Shown: positions 34,913 through 44,136 of the stretch, piece after piece
Position numbering within the stretch: the first letter of the stretch is position 1
Layout of the letters: each line of letters begins with the position of its first letter
Assembly: GCF_020829645.1 (NCBI RefSeq)
Contig: NZ_JAIVFS010000010.1
Coordinates: forward strand, 62,001-126,000
Origin: Nostoc mirabile CHAB5784
Lineage (GTDB): Bacteria > Cyanobacteriota > Cyanobacteriia > Cyanobacteriales > Nostocaceae
Length of the DNA: 64,000 nt
Direction: 5' to 3'
Notes under the pieces: model-generated
Told to the model about the DNA's origin: nothing
Databases searched by the model: none
The model's input: only the letters and a program-made list of their open reading frames with translations
Position numbers and translations under genes: made by a program

Positions 34913-36445
34913 ATGACTCTTTCATTTCAAGAATTAGGCATTTCCCAAGAACGTGTCGAACAACTAGAAAAAATCGGTTTTACCGAACCCACTAACATTC
35001 AAGTGCAAGCAATTCCCCAATTGCTAGCCGGTCGTGATGTGGTAGGTCAATCTCAAACTGGAACAGGCAAAACAGCAGCATTTTCACTGCCAATTTTAGA
35101 GCGGCTGGATGTTAATCAAAAAGCTGTACAAGCGATAGTTTTAACACCAACTCGTGAATTAGCAATGCAAGTTCACGATGCGATCGCGCAATTCATCGGC
35201 AATGAAGGATTGCGGGTGTTAGCAATCTACGGTGGTCAGTCAATTGACCGCCAAATGTTACAACTCAAACGTGGCGTTCACATGGTTGTGGGCACTCCAG
35301 GACGGGTGATCGATTTGCTTGATCGCGGCTGTTTAAAGCTCGATCAAGTGAAGTGGTTTGTGTTGGATGAAGCTGATGAAATGTTGAGCATGGGCTTTAT
35401 TGATGATGTGGTGAAAATCCTCTCGCAAGCGCCTGTAGATCGCCAAACAGCTTTATTCTCGGCAACAATGCCACCATCGATTCGGATGTTGGTGAATAAG
35501 TTCTTGCGATCGCCTGCGACTGTCACCGTTGAACAGCCAAAAGCCGCTCCCAACAAAATCAATCAAGTAGCTTACTTGATCCCCCGCCACTGGACAAAAG
35601 CCAAAGCTTTACAGCCAATTCTGGAAATGGAAGATCCAGAAACAGCTTTAATCTTTGTCCGCACCAGACGCACAGCCGCAGAACTCACCAGTCAGTTACA
35701 AGGGGCTGGTCACAGTGTCGATGAATACCACGGTGACTTATCGCAACAAGCGCGGGAACGATTATTAAGCCGATTCCGTAACCGTCAAGTTCGCTGGGTG
35801 GTAGCAACTGATATTGCAGCACGAGGGTTAGATGTCGATCAACTCTCCCATGTGATCAACTACGACTTACCCGATAGCGTAGAAACCTACGTCCATCGCA
35901 TTGGTCGTACTGGTCGTGCTGGTAAAGAAGGAACAGCAATTTCCTTAGTACAACCATTTGAGCGGCGCAAGCAGCAAACATTTGAACGTCATAACCGTCA
36001 AAATTGGCAATTGCTGACCATTCCTACACGCGCCCAGATTGAAGCAAGACACATTCTTAAATTGCAAGAACAGGTGCGAGAAGCATTGACAGGTGAGCGT
36101 TTGGCTTCATTCTTGCCAATTGTCAGCGAACTAATTGAAGAATACGATGCTCAAGCGATCGCTGCAGCTGCACTGCAAATCGCTTATGACCAAACTCGCC
36201 CCGCTTGGTTGAGTTCAGACGTGGAAATTCCCCAAGAGGAATCCTCCGCTCCCAAACCCAGACTCGGTAAGCGTCGTGAATCTTCTAGCGAGCGCCCCCG
36301 TTCTGCGTGGAAATCAGATAGCAGCAATGAAGATGAAGAAAGACATTCTTCTCCCAAGCCAAAACTGCGGACAAGTGTTCGTGAGTCTTCTGCATCCCCT
36401 AGTAAAAAGCTAGGTTCACCTACAGCGAGAGAATCAGCTTCTTAG
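34913..36445 (+). CDS. DEAD-box ATP-dependent RNA helicase
   Basis: This 510-aa protein has all helicase core motifs: Q-motif (PTNIQVQAIP), SQTGTGKT (47-54), PTRELA, GG, TPGR, DEAD (152-155), SAT, and in the second domain ARGLDVDQ and HRIGRTGRAG. The C-terminal ~75 residues are Ser/Pro/Arg/Glu-rich and likely disordered, for RNA binding. It resembles cyanobacterial CrhR/DeaD-type helicases linked to cold and redox stress; which paralogue cannot be decided from sequence alone. Confidence 0.93.
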   Translation: MTLSFQELGISQERVEQLEKIGFTEPTNIQVQAIPQLLAGRDVVGQSQTGTGKTAAFSLPILERLDVNQKAVQAIVLTPTRELAMQVHDAIAQFIGNEGLRVLAIYGGQSIDRQMLQLKRGVHMVVGTPGRVIDLLDRGCLKLDQVKWFVLDEADEMLSMGFIDDVVKILSQAPVDRQTALFSATMPPSIRMLVNKFLRSPATVTVEQPKAAPNKINQVAYLIPRHWTKAKALQPILEMEDPETALIFVRTRRTAAELTSQLQGAGHSVDEYHGDLSQQARERLLSRFRNRQVRWVVATDIAARGLDVDQLSHVINYDLPDSVETYVHRIGRTGRAGKEGTAISLVQPFERRKQQTFERHNRQNWQLLTIPTRAQIEARHILKLQEQVREALTGERLASFLPIVSELIEEYDAQAIAAAALQIAYDQTRPAWLSSDVEIPQEESSAPKPRLGKRRESSSERPRSAWKSDSSNEDEERHSSPKPKLRTSVRESSASPSKKLGSPTARESAS

Positions 36446-36546
36446 TCAAGAGTTAGTTAGAAGTTAATCGATTTTGGATTTTAGATTTTAAATTTTTTCT
36501 TCAATCCAAAATCCAAATCTAAAAATTGGCAAAGTTGAGGGTTAAG

Positions 36547-36587
36547 AGTCAAGAGTTAAGATTTTGACTTTAGACTCTTGACTTTTT
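36547..36587 (+). terminator. Terminator after the DEAD-box helicase gene
   Basis: Stem AGTCAAGAG (36547-36555) pairs with CTCTTGACT (36575-36583), followed by TTTT and a further T-run. An additional AT-rich inverted repeat (TTTTGGATT...AATCCAAAA) precedes it at about 36472-36508. Confidence 0.65.
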
Positions 36588-36615
36588 GGCTTTTTTAGAC
36601 AGTTCAAAAATACTA

Positions 36616-37082
36616 GGACTTACGCAAGAGTTACGGAATAACGTAAACACAAAGCGGTGAAGCAGCGCGGTCTTCTCACATTGGGAGACGATGCCGCGCA
36701 TAGCGCAGCGTAAAGCCTTCTCTTCTTAGGCTGCGCCAACGGCATGGCAACGCTATGAGCGAGTCATCGAGCGTCTGGGGGTTTCCCCCATGAGCGACTG
36801 CTGTTAGCGCAGCGAAAGCGTTCGCGAGTGCGTCTCGTAGAGAGGTACGAGCGTCACCCGGAGGGCAAGCCGTCCGGCTACCACAGAGAAGCCAGTGCGC
36901 CCTTGCGGTTAAGAGACTTGAAGCAACTGGCGCGGCGCAGAGAAGCCAGTGCGCCCTTGCGGTTAAGAGACTTGTCCCTTGCGCGTCTCCCTGAATCCCA
37001 AAGGGAGAGGCTAGCGCCAAGGGAGAAGGAACTGGCGCGACACGGAGAAATAAGAGTTTGAGAGACATTTTGCGTAAGTCTT
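36616..37082. mobile_element. MITE-like non-autonomous element with terminal inverted repeats and 8-bp target duplication
   Basis: The ends are inverted: GGACTTACGCAA at 36616-36627, and the complement of (A)AGACTTACGCAA at 37070-37082. The element is bounded by the 8-bp direct repeat AAATACTA (36608-36615 and 37083-37090). The 467-bp interior is GC-rich, has no plausible gene, and contains a perfect 37-bp direct repeat (36884-36920 and 36938-36974). The right target copy overlaps the stop codon of the aldo/keto reductase gene. It was presumably mobilised by a transposase encoded elsewhere. Confidence 0.8.
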
Positions 37083-37087
37083 AAATA

Positions 37088-38035
37088 CTACAGCCAAGGA
37101 CGACTAACTTGTTCTAATTCTCCAATTTCATCGTCGCTCAATCTCCAGCCCAAAGCACCAGCATTCTGACGCACCTGTTCGGCCGTCTTCACTCCAGCAA
37201 TAGGAATAACGTTCCCCTGAGCAATTAACCAGTTGAGAGCAACTTGGGCAGGAGTGCGATCGTATTTTTCTCCGAACTTGCGTAGCAAAGATATAACTGG
37301 GGCAATTTTTTGCAGCCCTTCTTTCTTAAATCGCGGGTCTATTTTCCTCGCACCAGTGGGGGTTTCAGTACTATCAATACTGTACTTCCCTGTAAGTAAT
37401 CCCTGTGCTAGAGGACTATAAGCCAAAATAGTCACACCCAACTCACGGGCAGTTGCTATAATACCTTTGCTTTCAACTTGACGAGTGAGTAAAGAATAGC
37501 GCACTTGGTTCACAGCCAAAGGCACTCCCCGGGCCGCCAATATTTGATGCGCGTCCCGCATTTGCTCTGCTGAGTAATTGCTCACACCGACTGTAGCAAT
37601 TCTGCCCCGCTTCACTTCATCCGCTAGGGCATTCATCAGAGTTTCTTGGCTTAAAAAGAAGGCAAAAGGCCAATGCACTTGATACAGGGCGATTCGTTCA
37701 AGTTGTAGGCGTTTGAGACTCTCTGTTAAAGCATCAGAGACGGATTGGGCTGTAAATCGCCACGGTACAGGGCCAAATTTTGTGGCTATTTGCACAGGTT
37801 GTTGTGTCTGTTGCAGAAATTGTCCCAAAAATTTCTCGCTCTTTCCCATTCCGTAGATTTCGGCAGTATCAAAGAAGGTAACACCAGCCTCTAAGGCTGC
37901 TGTAAAGGCTTCTTGTAACTGTTCTGGCCCGTAGGCACTGCCATAATTCCAAAACAGTTTATCACCCCAAGCCCAAGTGCCTATGCACAAGGGTGTAACA
38001 GATGGGCCATTTTGCCCCAATGTGATGGTTTCCAC
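37088..38035 (-). CDS. Aldo/keto reductase
   Basis: This 315-aa TIM-barrel oxidoreductase has the catalytic tetrad context: DTAEIYG (Asp, Tyr), ATKFG (Lys) and YQVHWP (His). The C-terminal NADPH site is around IPIAGVKTAEQVRQNAGALGW. It reduces aldehydes or ketones with NADPH; the substrate is unknown. Its stop codon lies in the target-site duplication of the adjacent MITE-like element, so the coding sequence was spared by a few bases. Confidence 0.92.
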   Translation of the reverse strand: METITLGQNGPSVTPLCIGTWAWGDKLFWNYGSAYGPEQLQEAFTAALEAGVTFFDTAEIYGMGKSEKFLGQFLQQTQQPVQIATKFGPVPWRFTAQSVSDALTESLKRLQLERIALYQVHWPFAFFLSQETLMNALADEVKRGRIATVGVSNYSAEQMRDAHQILAARGVPLAVNQVRYSLLTRQVESKGIIATARELGVTILAYSPLAQGLLTGKYSIDSTETPTGARKIDPRFKKEGLQKIAPVISLLRKFGEKYDRTPAQVALNWLIAQGNVIPIAGVKTAEQVRQNAGALGWRLSDDEIGELEQVSRPWL

Positions 38036-38360
38036 GGTTGCAAAATTTAGTTTATTTACATTTCTTTACTTTTATAGTGTATCGTTACAGCGCGATCGCC
38101 ACCATTTTGCCGCAATTGTTGTTGTGCGACGCCGTAAGCGTTGCGTTAGCGAGTATTCGAGCGTCATAGCCCGCACTTCTCTACGAGACGCTGCGCGAAC
38201 GACAAGCTACTTCGACTGCGCTCAGTACAAGTCAGTGACCATCGTAGACATCGCGCTTTGCCTAAAGATTTACAAATTACACCTGACAATATATCTATTT
38301 TCAGAATTAAGGGAGGCTCATAACCTCCCTTTTATAACAGTTGAGTGTATTTACTTATAT
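38036..38360. other. Spacer with dispersed GC-rich repeat and hairpin
   Basis: This 325-bp spacer. At 38095-38260 it holds dispersed GC-rich Nostoc-type repeat sequence (ACGAGACGCTGCGCGAACG and similar). At its end lies the AAGGGAGG/CCTCCCTT hairpin. Confidence 0.45.
38309..38334. terminator. AAGGGAGG/CCTCCCTT hairpin
   Basis: A perfect 8-bp stem with loop CTCATAA is followed by TTTT on the + strand and preceded by AATTA. It lies 27 bp beyond the stop of the minus-strand 74-aa gene and could terminate it. Confidence 0.6.
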
Positions 38361-38585
38361 TTATGAATTAGATGATTTATCCTGCTTGGCTTTTTTGATT
38401 AATTCCATGTAGACATTAATCTCATTAATTTCTACGTCATGCTCAACTTTGGTTACTTTCCATTTCTCCTTTTTTAGGTAAACTTCCTCTCCTACTCTGG
38501 GAATAAATTGGAGATCATAGAACTTTTTGAGAAAATCTTTTTGGTTTTCTTCCCATAATATTACTTTGGCTGATTCTTTACTCAT
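38361..38585 (-). CDS. Small hypothetical protein
   Basis: This 74-aa soluble, lysine/glutamate-rich protein contains a short beta-rich core (VGEEVYLKKEKWKVTKVEHDVEINEINVYMEL) like a small SH3-like or barrel fold. An ATG start is preceded by AAAAAGGCAT. It has its own downstream hairpin. I do not recognise the family. Confidence 0.6.
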   Translation of the reverse strand: MSKESAKVILWEENQKDFLKKFYDLQFIPRVGEEVYLKKEKWKVTKVEHDVEINEINVYMELIKKAKQDKSSNS

Positions 38586-38721
38586 TGCTTATGCCTTTTT
38601 GGTTACTAGATGAAGGTAAGTAGTTTGATGACATATATACGGCAAGTTTATCTTACTAATTCAAGGGAATAGCGTAGTTAAAACCACATTTTCACAATGT
38701 TTCAACTGACCTGTGTAATGA

Positions 38722-39129
38722 TCACAAAGACCACAATTCCAGACTCTTGAACCAACTCAAATCTCTGTAATCTAATGTCCAAACACTAGCGTCATAAAGT
38801 TGAGCTACCGCTACAACAGAGGCATCCTCTAAAGTTCCTTGCCAGTCTGGTATCTGGCGAACCATGCTGTAAATCTCCTGAAACATTTCCATGCTCACTG
38901 GTACAGTCACTGTGTTCTCACTAATGACGCCTAGTGCAGTCATTGCAACACGGCTCGATTGTTCTCGTAGCACAAACTTGTAAACTTCAAACAGCACTGG
39001 TAGAGGGGTTAGAACCTCACCAAACAACGCTGGTAACTTACTAAAACCCGCTTTGCATTCCTGATGGTAGTCATCTTGGACAGAAACCAGGGCAATCAGG
39101 GGGCCTGCATCCAAAACGAGACGCTTCAT
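38722..39129 (-). CDS. PIN-domain toxin (VapC-like)
   Basis: This 135-aa PIN-fold protein starts LDAGPLIALVSVQDDYH (first acidic residue D7) and carries later acidic residues in EVYKFVL, LEDASVVAVAQ and WTLDYRDL. It overlaps the upstream antitoxin-like gene by 4 bp, the usual toxin-antitoxin arrangement. It is predicted to be an endoribonuclease that blocks translation when released from its partner. Confidence 0.85.
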   Translation of the reverse strand: MKRLVLDAGPLIALVSVQDDYHQECKAGFSKLPALFGEVLTPLPVLFEVYKFVLREQSSRVAMTALGVISENTVTVPVSMEMFQEIYSMVRQIPDWQGTLEDASVVAVAQLYDASVWTLDYRDLSWFKSLELWSL

Positions 39130-39341
39130 CCTTGTATCAAATAGTCTTCATTAACTGAAGCGTCTGTAGGAGCATTTTCCACGATTCCTGCCAGCGATAG
39201 TAGCCTTGAACCATTTTTGGGGCGCAACTTTTCCGCTAGTGCTGCCTGTACAACACTTGATGGGTTTTGCTCTGGGTGATCTTTTAAGTATTGGTCAAGT
39301 TGTGTCCACAACTCATCAGGAATATAGAGTGTCCGTTTCAT
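39126..39341 (-). CDS. Ribbon-helix-helix antitoxin of the PIN toxin
   Basis: This 71-aa protein starts with a ribbon-helix-helix pattern (KRTLYIPDELWTQLDQYLK, then a second helix around SSVVQAALAEKLR). A flexible C-terminus follows that would wrap the toxin. It lies just upstream of, and overlaps, the PIN-domain gene. It probably represses its own operon and neutralises the toxin. Confidence 0.8.
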   Translation of the reverse strand: MKRTLYIPDELWTQLDQYLKDHPEQNPSSVVQAALAEKLRPKNGSRLLSLAGIVENAPTDASVNEDYLIQG

Positions 39342-39395
39342 TTTATTAGCCTCTGAAGGTACAACACTAGTTGTACTCTCATTGTAGTTGCTGGG

Positions 39396-39752
39396 GTGCG
39401 ATCGCTATATAAAGATTGCGTTGAAGGGGAGCTTCGCTTATTGAAACCCCCTCAGTTTGAAACTGAATCGATAGTTTACCGTTACCTCATTGCAGCTTGG
39501 ACAAGATTTATGGGAGGTAAACTTCCCAATGGAGCTTTACCAAAAGAGGTTAGAATTGAAAAGAATAAGGTTTACTATACTCTTCCTCGAACTCAATTGC
39601 AGCTTTTAGATTCCCTTTTCCATAGTCTTGAAAATGGTTCTGCTTTAATGATTAACCTTCAACAAGGAAATTTAACTATTGAAACTTCAGTAGCTCTGAG
39701 TTGGAATAATTTTAAGCTTCCAAATCTGCTTCAACTTCTGAATATCAAATAG
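39396..39752 (+). CDS. Hypothetical protein, start uncertain
   Basis: The 118-codon frame begins at a GTG inside a HIP1 octamer (39396). The part from about residue 18 (PPQFETESIVYRYLIAAWTRFMGGKLP) to the end looks like a genuine protein by composition. The first residues may not be native, so it could be a 3' fragment of a longer gene. It is divergent from the toxin-antitoxin pair. No family recognised. Confidence 0.45.
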   Translation: MRSLYKDCVEGELRLLKPPQFETESIVYRYLIAAWTRFMGGKLPNGALPKEVRIEKNKVYYTLPRTQLQLLDSLFHSLENGSALMINLQQGNLTIETSVALSWNNFKLPNLLQLLNIK

Positions 39753-39778
39753 GCATATCTTAATCTGTCATATTTTGG

Positions 39779-39862
39779 TGCGATCGCTCTGGAAACCATG
39801 AAAGGGCAATTGAGGATTTTAATCAAGCTCTCCTCATTTTGCAAAAATATGACAACAGATAT
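39779..39862 (+). pseudogene. TPR gene fragment (left)
   Basis: Translated in one frame this reads NHERAIEDFNQALLILQKYD, a typical half of a cyanobacterial TPR unit. The frame then runs into the nuclease pseudogene region without other TPRs. A second fragment in the same orientation lies at 40766-40831. Confidence 0.55.
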
Positions 39863-39874
39863 AGAATGTCCATT

Positions 39875-40708
39875 CTATGTGTTTTGTTGTATGGCAAGCT
39901 GGACAGCTTCTATATCAACATTGAGATGTTGAGCAATCTGCTCCATACTCATCCCTGTTTTTAGTAACAGAGGCACCGTAAGTTTCAGCATTTCAGCTTC
40001 CCGTTCTTCTCGACCCTCTTCTCGACCTTCTTCTCGACCTTCTTCTCGTCCCTCGGCTTTCGCTTCCTGATAAACCCTTGTTTGCTCCAAAGTCAGTCCC
40101 AGCATAGCTTCAACTTCCTCTCTACTCAACGAAGAAAACTTATAAACGGCGATTGTGGTTATGATATCTAGTATTTCGTTTTTCGGCAGTGTGTCCGTTG
40201 ACTCTAATTTTACTTGCTCAATCAATTGCTTTGCTTGCTCTGCCATCACTTCATCCGATGCTAGAGTTAACTGCATCAAGTTGATGCCTATTGGCTGCTG
40301 ATTAGTCGCGCCTAACTCATCTAAATAGATTCGCTGCACTTGGTCGCTGTTGAGAAATATTCGATGAGTTTTTTGATCGCTTGGTTCCAGAGAGCGTGAT
40401 GAAAAAATTACCACACAGAACCACTCATCGTACTGAGAACGATTGCGGTTCAGGTACATCAGGGACTCGGTAAAAAACCGATGGTAGAGGGCTTCATCTC
40501 TTTGGAATTGAACTTCAGCAAAAAAGATCACCCTGGATATTGTATCCTCTGGAGGTAAAAACACACCATCGATGCGAAAAGCGGTTTCTTTGACTTCAAC
40601 TGATTCAAAGCGATAGTTTTGCCCTTGCAGAGGACGATTATCAACCAGTTCAAAGAGTAACCCAGGAAAGCGCTTAAAAATTTGATAGTAAATGGAGTCT
40701 CATTTCAC
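39875..40708 (-). pseudogene. Rpn-family PD-(D/E)XK nuclease/transposase gene with premature stop
   Basis: The family's N-terminus is readable from 40699 down: DSIYYQIFKRFPGLLFELVDNRPLQGQNY..., continuous in frame with the later FFAEVQFQRDEALYHRFF nuclease core and the C-terminal REEG repeats (four copies). The expected start MKTDS... reads GTG AAA TGA GAC TCC (40706 downward), so codon 3 is a TGA stop. Without it the protein would be about 277 aa, the usual length. A shorter product could start at the GTG at 40564 (229 aa), but it would lack the first 45-50 conserved residues. It is flanked by TPR gene fragments. Confidence 0.75.
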
Positions 40709-40765
40709 TACTTCATCCTAAAATTCTCTCGTTATCCGTAGGCGTAGCCCGTCGTAGACATCGCG

Positions 40766-40831
40766 GATTACGACCAAGCCATAAAGATTAATCCTAACTT
40801 GGCTGAAGCTTATGCTAATCGAGGTGTATAA
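40766..40831 (+). pseudogene. TPR gene fragment (right)
   Basis: It reads DYDQAIKINPNLAEAYANRGV and then TAA, a clear TPR unit without a gene around it. It is in the same orientation as the fragment at 39779-39862, on the other side of the nuclease pseudogene, so the TPR gene was probably disrupted there. Confidence 0.6.
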
Positions 40832-40956
40832 TTGCTCGCCAAATAACTGCGATCGCATCGCAACTTCCACTTTTCGTTCGCTGATTTTGAGCGGGTAGGG
40901 TTTATCTTTATTTAAAGAGAGAGATTAAATCCTATAAAGCATACGAAAAAGTAGCT

Positions 40957-42390
40957 ATGGCAAGCGGTGAAATATTTGATACCCAAACAAAATCCCTATC
41001 TGTGCCAAAGGTAAACCTGCTGACCATGTTCCGGCTGGGTTTATTTCAGATGGGGTTGAGCATGATGTCCATTTTGACTCTGGGGGTACTCAACAGAGTC
41101 ATGATTCAAGAAATAGCAATTCCAGCAACGCTAGTCTCAGTAATTCTAGCACTGCCTTTATTTGTTGCTCCTTCGCGTGTCTGGTTCGGCCAGATTTCCG
41201 ATGCCAAGCCTTTATGGGGATACCACCGCACAGCTTATGTTTGGGTGGGCGCGGCAATATTTGCGATCGCAGCCTTTTTAGCAGTACAAGTAATGTGGCA
41301 GATGAATGTTGCTGGAAATAGTGCAGGTACTTGGGTATGGACAACCCAAACAATCGGCTGGACAGGTCTTTTAGCTTTAGTTTTCGCTATATACGGTCTA
41401 GGGATTTGTGCTAGCGGTACTGCTTTTGCTGCTTTGTTGGTGGATATATCTGAAGAAGATAACCGTTCTAAAGTAGTCGGTGTGGTTTGGTCGATGCTAA
41501 TGGTGGGGATTATTGTTGGGGCAATTATTAGTGCCAGCTTGCTGAAACAGTTAACGCCAGAAGCAACCGTAGAAACCTTGCAGCCAGCAATCAACAGATT
41601 GTTTACTATCGTCCCAGCAATTGTATTTGGTTTAGCGATCGCAGCCACATTCGGCGTAGAAAAAAAGTACTCTCAATACTTAACCCGTTCCACACTGGTG
41701 AACCGGGAAGACAGCATTACTCTAGGCAATGCTTGGAAAATCTTGACAGCTAGCCCACAAACAGGTATATTTTTCACCTTTTTACTGGTGATGACTATCA
41801 GTTTATTTATGCAAGACCCGATTTTGGAACCTTATGCGGGTCAAGTGTTTAAAATGCCCCTAGCGGAAAGTACCAAATTAAATATTTTTTATGGAACGGG
41901 TCTACTGATTGCCTACGGCGTTACGGGCTTTTTCATTGTGCCACGATTAGGTAAGCGCAGAACTGCACGTCTAGGCTGTATGTTGGTAGCATTCTGTGCA
42001 ATATTGCTGGGTATATCAGGATTTACAGCTAATGCAGCAGTTCTCAAACTAGGTTTGGTCTTATTTGGTTTAGCCACAGGTTTCTTAACAACGGCAGCAA
42101 TTAGTTTGATGTTGGATCTCACCGCAGCAGAAGCCGCAGGTACGTTTATTGGGGCATGGGGATTAGCGCAGTCCCTTTCTAGAGGTGTGGCGGTAGTAAT
42201 CGGAGGTACAGTTTTGGATGTTGGACGCAAGTTTTTACCAAGCCTAGAGTTAGCTTATGGACTGGTATTCGTTCTAGAAGCCGTGGGAATGGTACTATCG
42301 ATTTGGTTTCTGAATCGGGTGAACATCACAGAATTTCAAACAAGTACAAAGCAAGCGATCGCTTCAGTTTTGGAAAGCGATTTAGACTAA
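40957..42390 (+). CDS. PucC / BCD-family MFS transporter
   Basis: This 477-aa protein has about twelve transmembrane segments. It matches the PucC/LhaA (bacteriochlorophyll delivery) family: RLGLFQMGLSMMSILTLGVLNRVMI at the start, RVWFGQISDAKPLWGYHRTAYVW, and LMLDLTAAEAAGTFIGAWGLAQSLSRG near the end. In cyanobacteria these are proposed to carry chlorophyll or related pigment for assembly of light-harvesting proteins. The inositol monophosphatase family gene follows on the same strand after a heptamer array. Confidence 0.9.
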   Translation: MASGEIFDTQTKSLSVPKVNLLTMFRLGLFQMGLSMMSILTLGVLNRVMIQEIAIPATLVSVILALPLFVAPSRVWFGQISDAKPLWGYHRTAYVWVGAAIFAIAAFLAVQVMWQMNVAGNSAGTWVWTTQTIGWTGLLALVFAIYGLGICASGTAFAALLVDISEEDNRSKVVGVVWSMLMVGIIVGAIISASLLKQLTPEATVETLQPAINRLFTIVPAIVFGLAIAATFGVEKKYSQYLTRSTLVNREDSITLGNAWKILTASPQTGIFFTFLLVMTISLFMQDPILEPYAGQVFKMPLAESTKLNIFYGTGLLIAYGVTGFFIVPRLGKRRTARLGCMLVAFCAILLGISGFTANAAVLKLGLVLFGLATGFLTTAAISLMLDLTAAEAAGTFIGAWGLAQSLSRGVAVVIGGTVLDVGRKFLPSLELAYGLVFVLEAVGMVLSIWFLNRVNITEFQTSTKQAIASVLESDLD

Positions 42391-42403
42391 AGTGTATGGG
42401 ACA

Positions 42404-42434
42404 AATGACTAATGACTAATGACTAATGACTAAT
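42404..42434. repeat. STRR heptamer array, 4 x AATGACT
   Basis: Four copies in the 48-bp gap between the PucC-like gene and the inositol monophosphatase family gene, ending 4 bp before the latter's start. Confidence 0.95.
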
Positions 42435-42438
42435 AACC

Positions 42439-43245
42439 ATGAATGATTTTTGGACAACAATTCTAGATTTTGCCCAAATTACCACTACCAGAGTGGGCAA
42501 GCAGCTAATGCAAGATTTTGGGAAAGTACAGGCTGACCAAAAAGCTGATGGTAGTTTGGTGACGCAAGCAGATAAATGGGCGGATCAGGAAATTCGAGAT
42601 GCGATCGCTTCTAGTTTCCTTGGCTACGGCATTTTGAGCGAAGAGAGCGATCAGTCATTTCCCGGTACTGAGTGGTGCTGGGTAATTGATCCTCTAGATG
42701 GTACAACCAACTTCACACGCGGTATTCCTCTCTGGACAATATCTCTAGGTTTACTGTATCGAGGTACACCCATTTTTGGTTATGTTTACGCACCAACCTT
42801 GAATCAAGCTTTTCATGGTTTCTGGGCAGGTTCATCTGGTTTAGCAACACCAACAGGAGCATTTCTCAACAACCACCCCATCCACACTAGTATAGATAGT
42901 CCCAGCAACAATCACTTTTTTAACCTCTGTTCCCGTAGCACCGCAGTTATTCAAAACGGCTTTCCCTGCAAAATTCGCATGTTGGGTGTGGCTAGCTATA
43001 ACTTTTTGACAGTTGCCACTGCGGCTACTCTGGGTGGTATTGAGGCGACACCAAAAGTTTGGGACTTAGCGGGGGCTTGGGTAATTGTCCAGGCTGCTGG
43101 TGGGGTATGGTCATCGCTTAAATCAGAACCATTTCCGTTGTCACCCGGAGAAGATTACAGCGATCGCTCTTTTCCCACCCTTGTAGTTAGTCGCCCCGAA
43201 TTAATTCCGGTATTTCAACCTTTTCTCGAAGGCGTAAAAATTTAA
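42439..43245 (+). CDS. Inositol monophosphatase family protein
   Basis: This 268-aa protein has the metal-binding signatures of the family: LSEESDQ (E motif), WVIDPLDGTTNFTRG, and the C-terminal WDLAGAWVIVQAAGG. It hydrolyses a sugar or inositol monophosphate, or possibly histidinol phosphate or 3'-phosphoadenosine compounds, in a magnesium-dependent way; the substrate cannot be fixed from sequence. Confidence 0.9.
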   Translation: MNDFWTTILDFAQITTTRVGKQLMQDFGKVQADQKADGSLVTQADKWADQEIRDAIASSFLGYGILSEESDQSFPGTEWCWVIDPLDGTTNFTRGIPLWTISLGLLYRGTPIFGYVYAPTLNQAFHGFWAGSSGLATPTGAFLNNHPIHTSIDSPSNNHFFNLCSRSTAVIQNGFPCKIRMLGVASYNFLTVATAATLGGIEATPKVWDLAGAWVIVQAAGGVWSSLKSEPFPLSPGEDYSDRSFPTLVVSRPELIPVFQPFLEGVKI

Positions 43246-43455
43246 TATAATAATTTATTGTCTATCTGAAAACACTAATTTTGTTAACCAGCCTAGTGAG
43301 CGGCGACATAGCCAAAATTAAAGTAAACAAAGTCCTAGTCAGATAGAGAAATAAAGCTGGTAATAATCCTGATTTTAGTGCAATAACAGTGTAGCGACTA
43401 ATTTAAGTACAGTTGTGGCTTCCAGCACACTACTTAATTTAGGATAAATAATTTT

Positions 43456-44025
43456 ATGTTGTCTAATCTAGATTTAATTCGAGAGTTTGTGCAAAACTCT
43501 ATTCAGAAAAAAGAAGTTTTGTTGTCAAATCCTGCTTTGACAGCGCAAACAGTCTATAACACCAACCAACTGATAGCAAAAGCCGAAGGTGTGATTGCCA
43601 CCGTCCAACTATCTAAGACACTATCTGAATTCTCAATTTCTCCAAAATCATCCCAGTGGGAATTGATAAATCAGGCATTAGCAGAATATAGTTATCTCCT
43701 CAAAGGAGAAGTAGATAGTCGGGGTTTCTATCAGTATCAATACTGCGAAGTTCCTAAAGGCTATGAGATGCACTGTACTAAATCTGTGCTTCTATGGCGG
43801 GCTTGGTGGAAATATCGCAAGTATACTTCAAGACAAGGGATTCCGTTGGAACTTCTGATTAGAAAACGGGATTCATGGTATCCAATTAGAGATTTAGTTA
43901 TTAGCGACGGACTTCTTTATATCAAAACTTTAGGAAGTGAGATAGCACTTGACTCAGACGACCTGGTTACTTGGTTAAGCAAAATTGATATCAAAATTAA
44001 AGAAATACCTACTACAGAGACATAG
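43456..44025 (+). CDS. Hypothetical protein
   Basis: This 189-aa soluble protein has an ATG start. The N-terminal half is helical (FVQNSIQKKEVLL...). The C-terminal half has several Trp/Tyr residues (LLWRAWWKYRKYTS, RKRDSWYPIRDL) and an acidic end. There are no membrane segments or known motifs. It stands alone between the phosphatase and dehydrogenase genes. Confidence 0.6.
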   Translation: MLSNLDLIREFVQNSIQKKEVLLSNPALTAQTVYNTNQLIAKAEGVIATVQLSKTLSEFSISPKSSQWELINQALAEYSYLLKGEVDSRGFYQYQYCEVPKGYEMHCTKSVLLWRAWWKYRKYTSRQGIPLELLIRKRDSWYPIRDLVISDGLLYIKTLGSEIALDSDDLVTWLSKIDIKIKEIPTTET

Positions 44026-44136
44026 GTGTGGGTAGAACCATACATTTGTTTGTACGCCAATACAACCGATTGATTTTTTTGTAAAGATTTTTGAAAGTGG
44101 TATGACAAAATAATTAGGCAAAGGACGTGAAGAGAA

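Noticed and set aside
36676-37068. Open frames on both strands in the GC-rich interior of the MITE-like element (130 and 77 codons)
   Set aside because: They are composed of direct repeats and dispersed repeat sequence, have biased compositions and no ribosome-binding sites or family resemblance.
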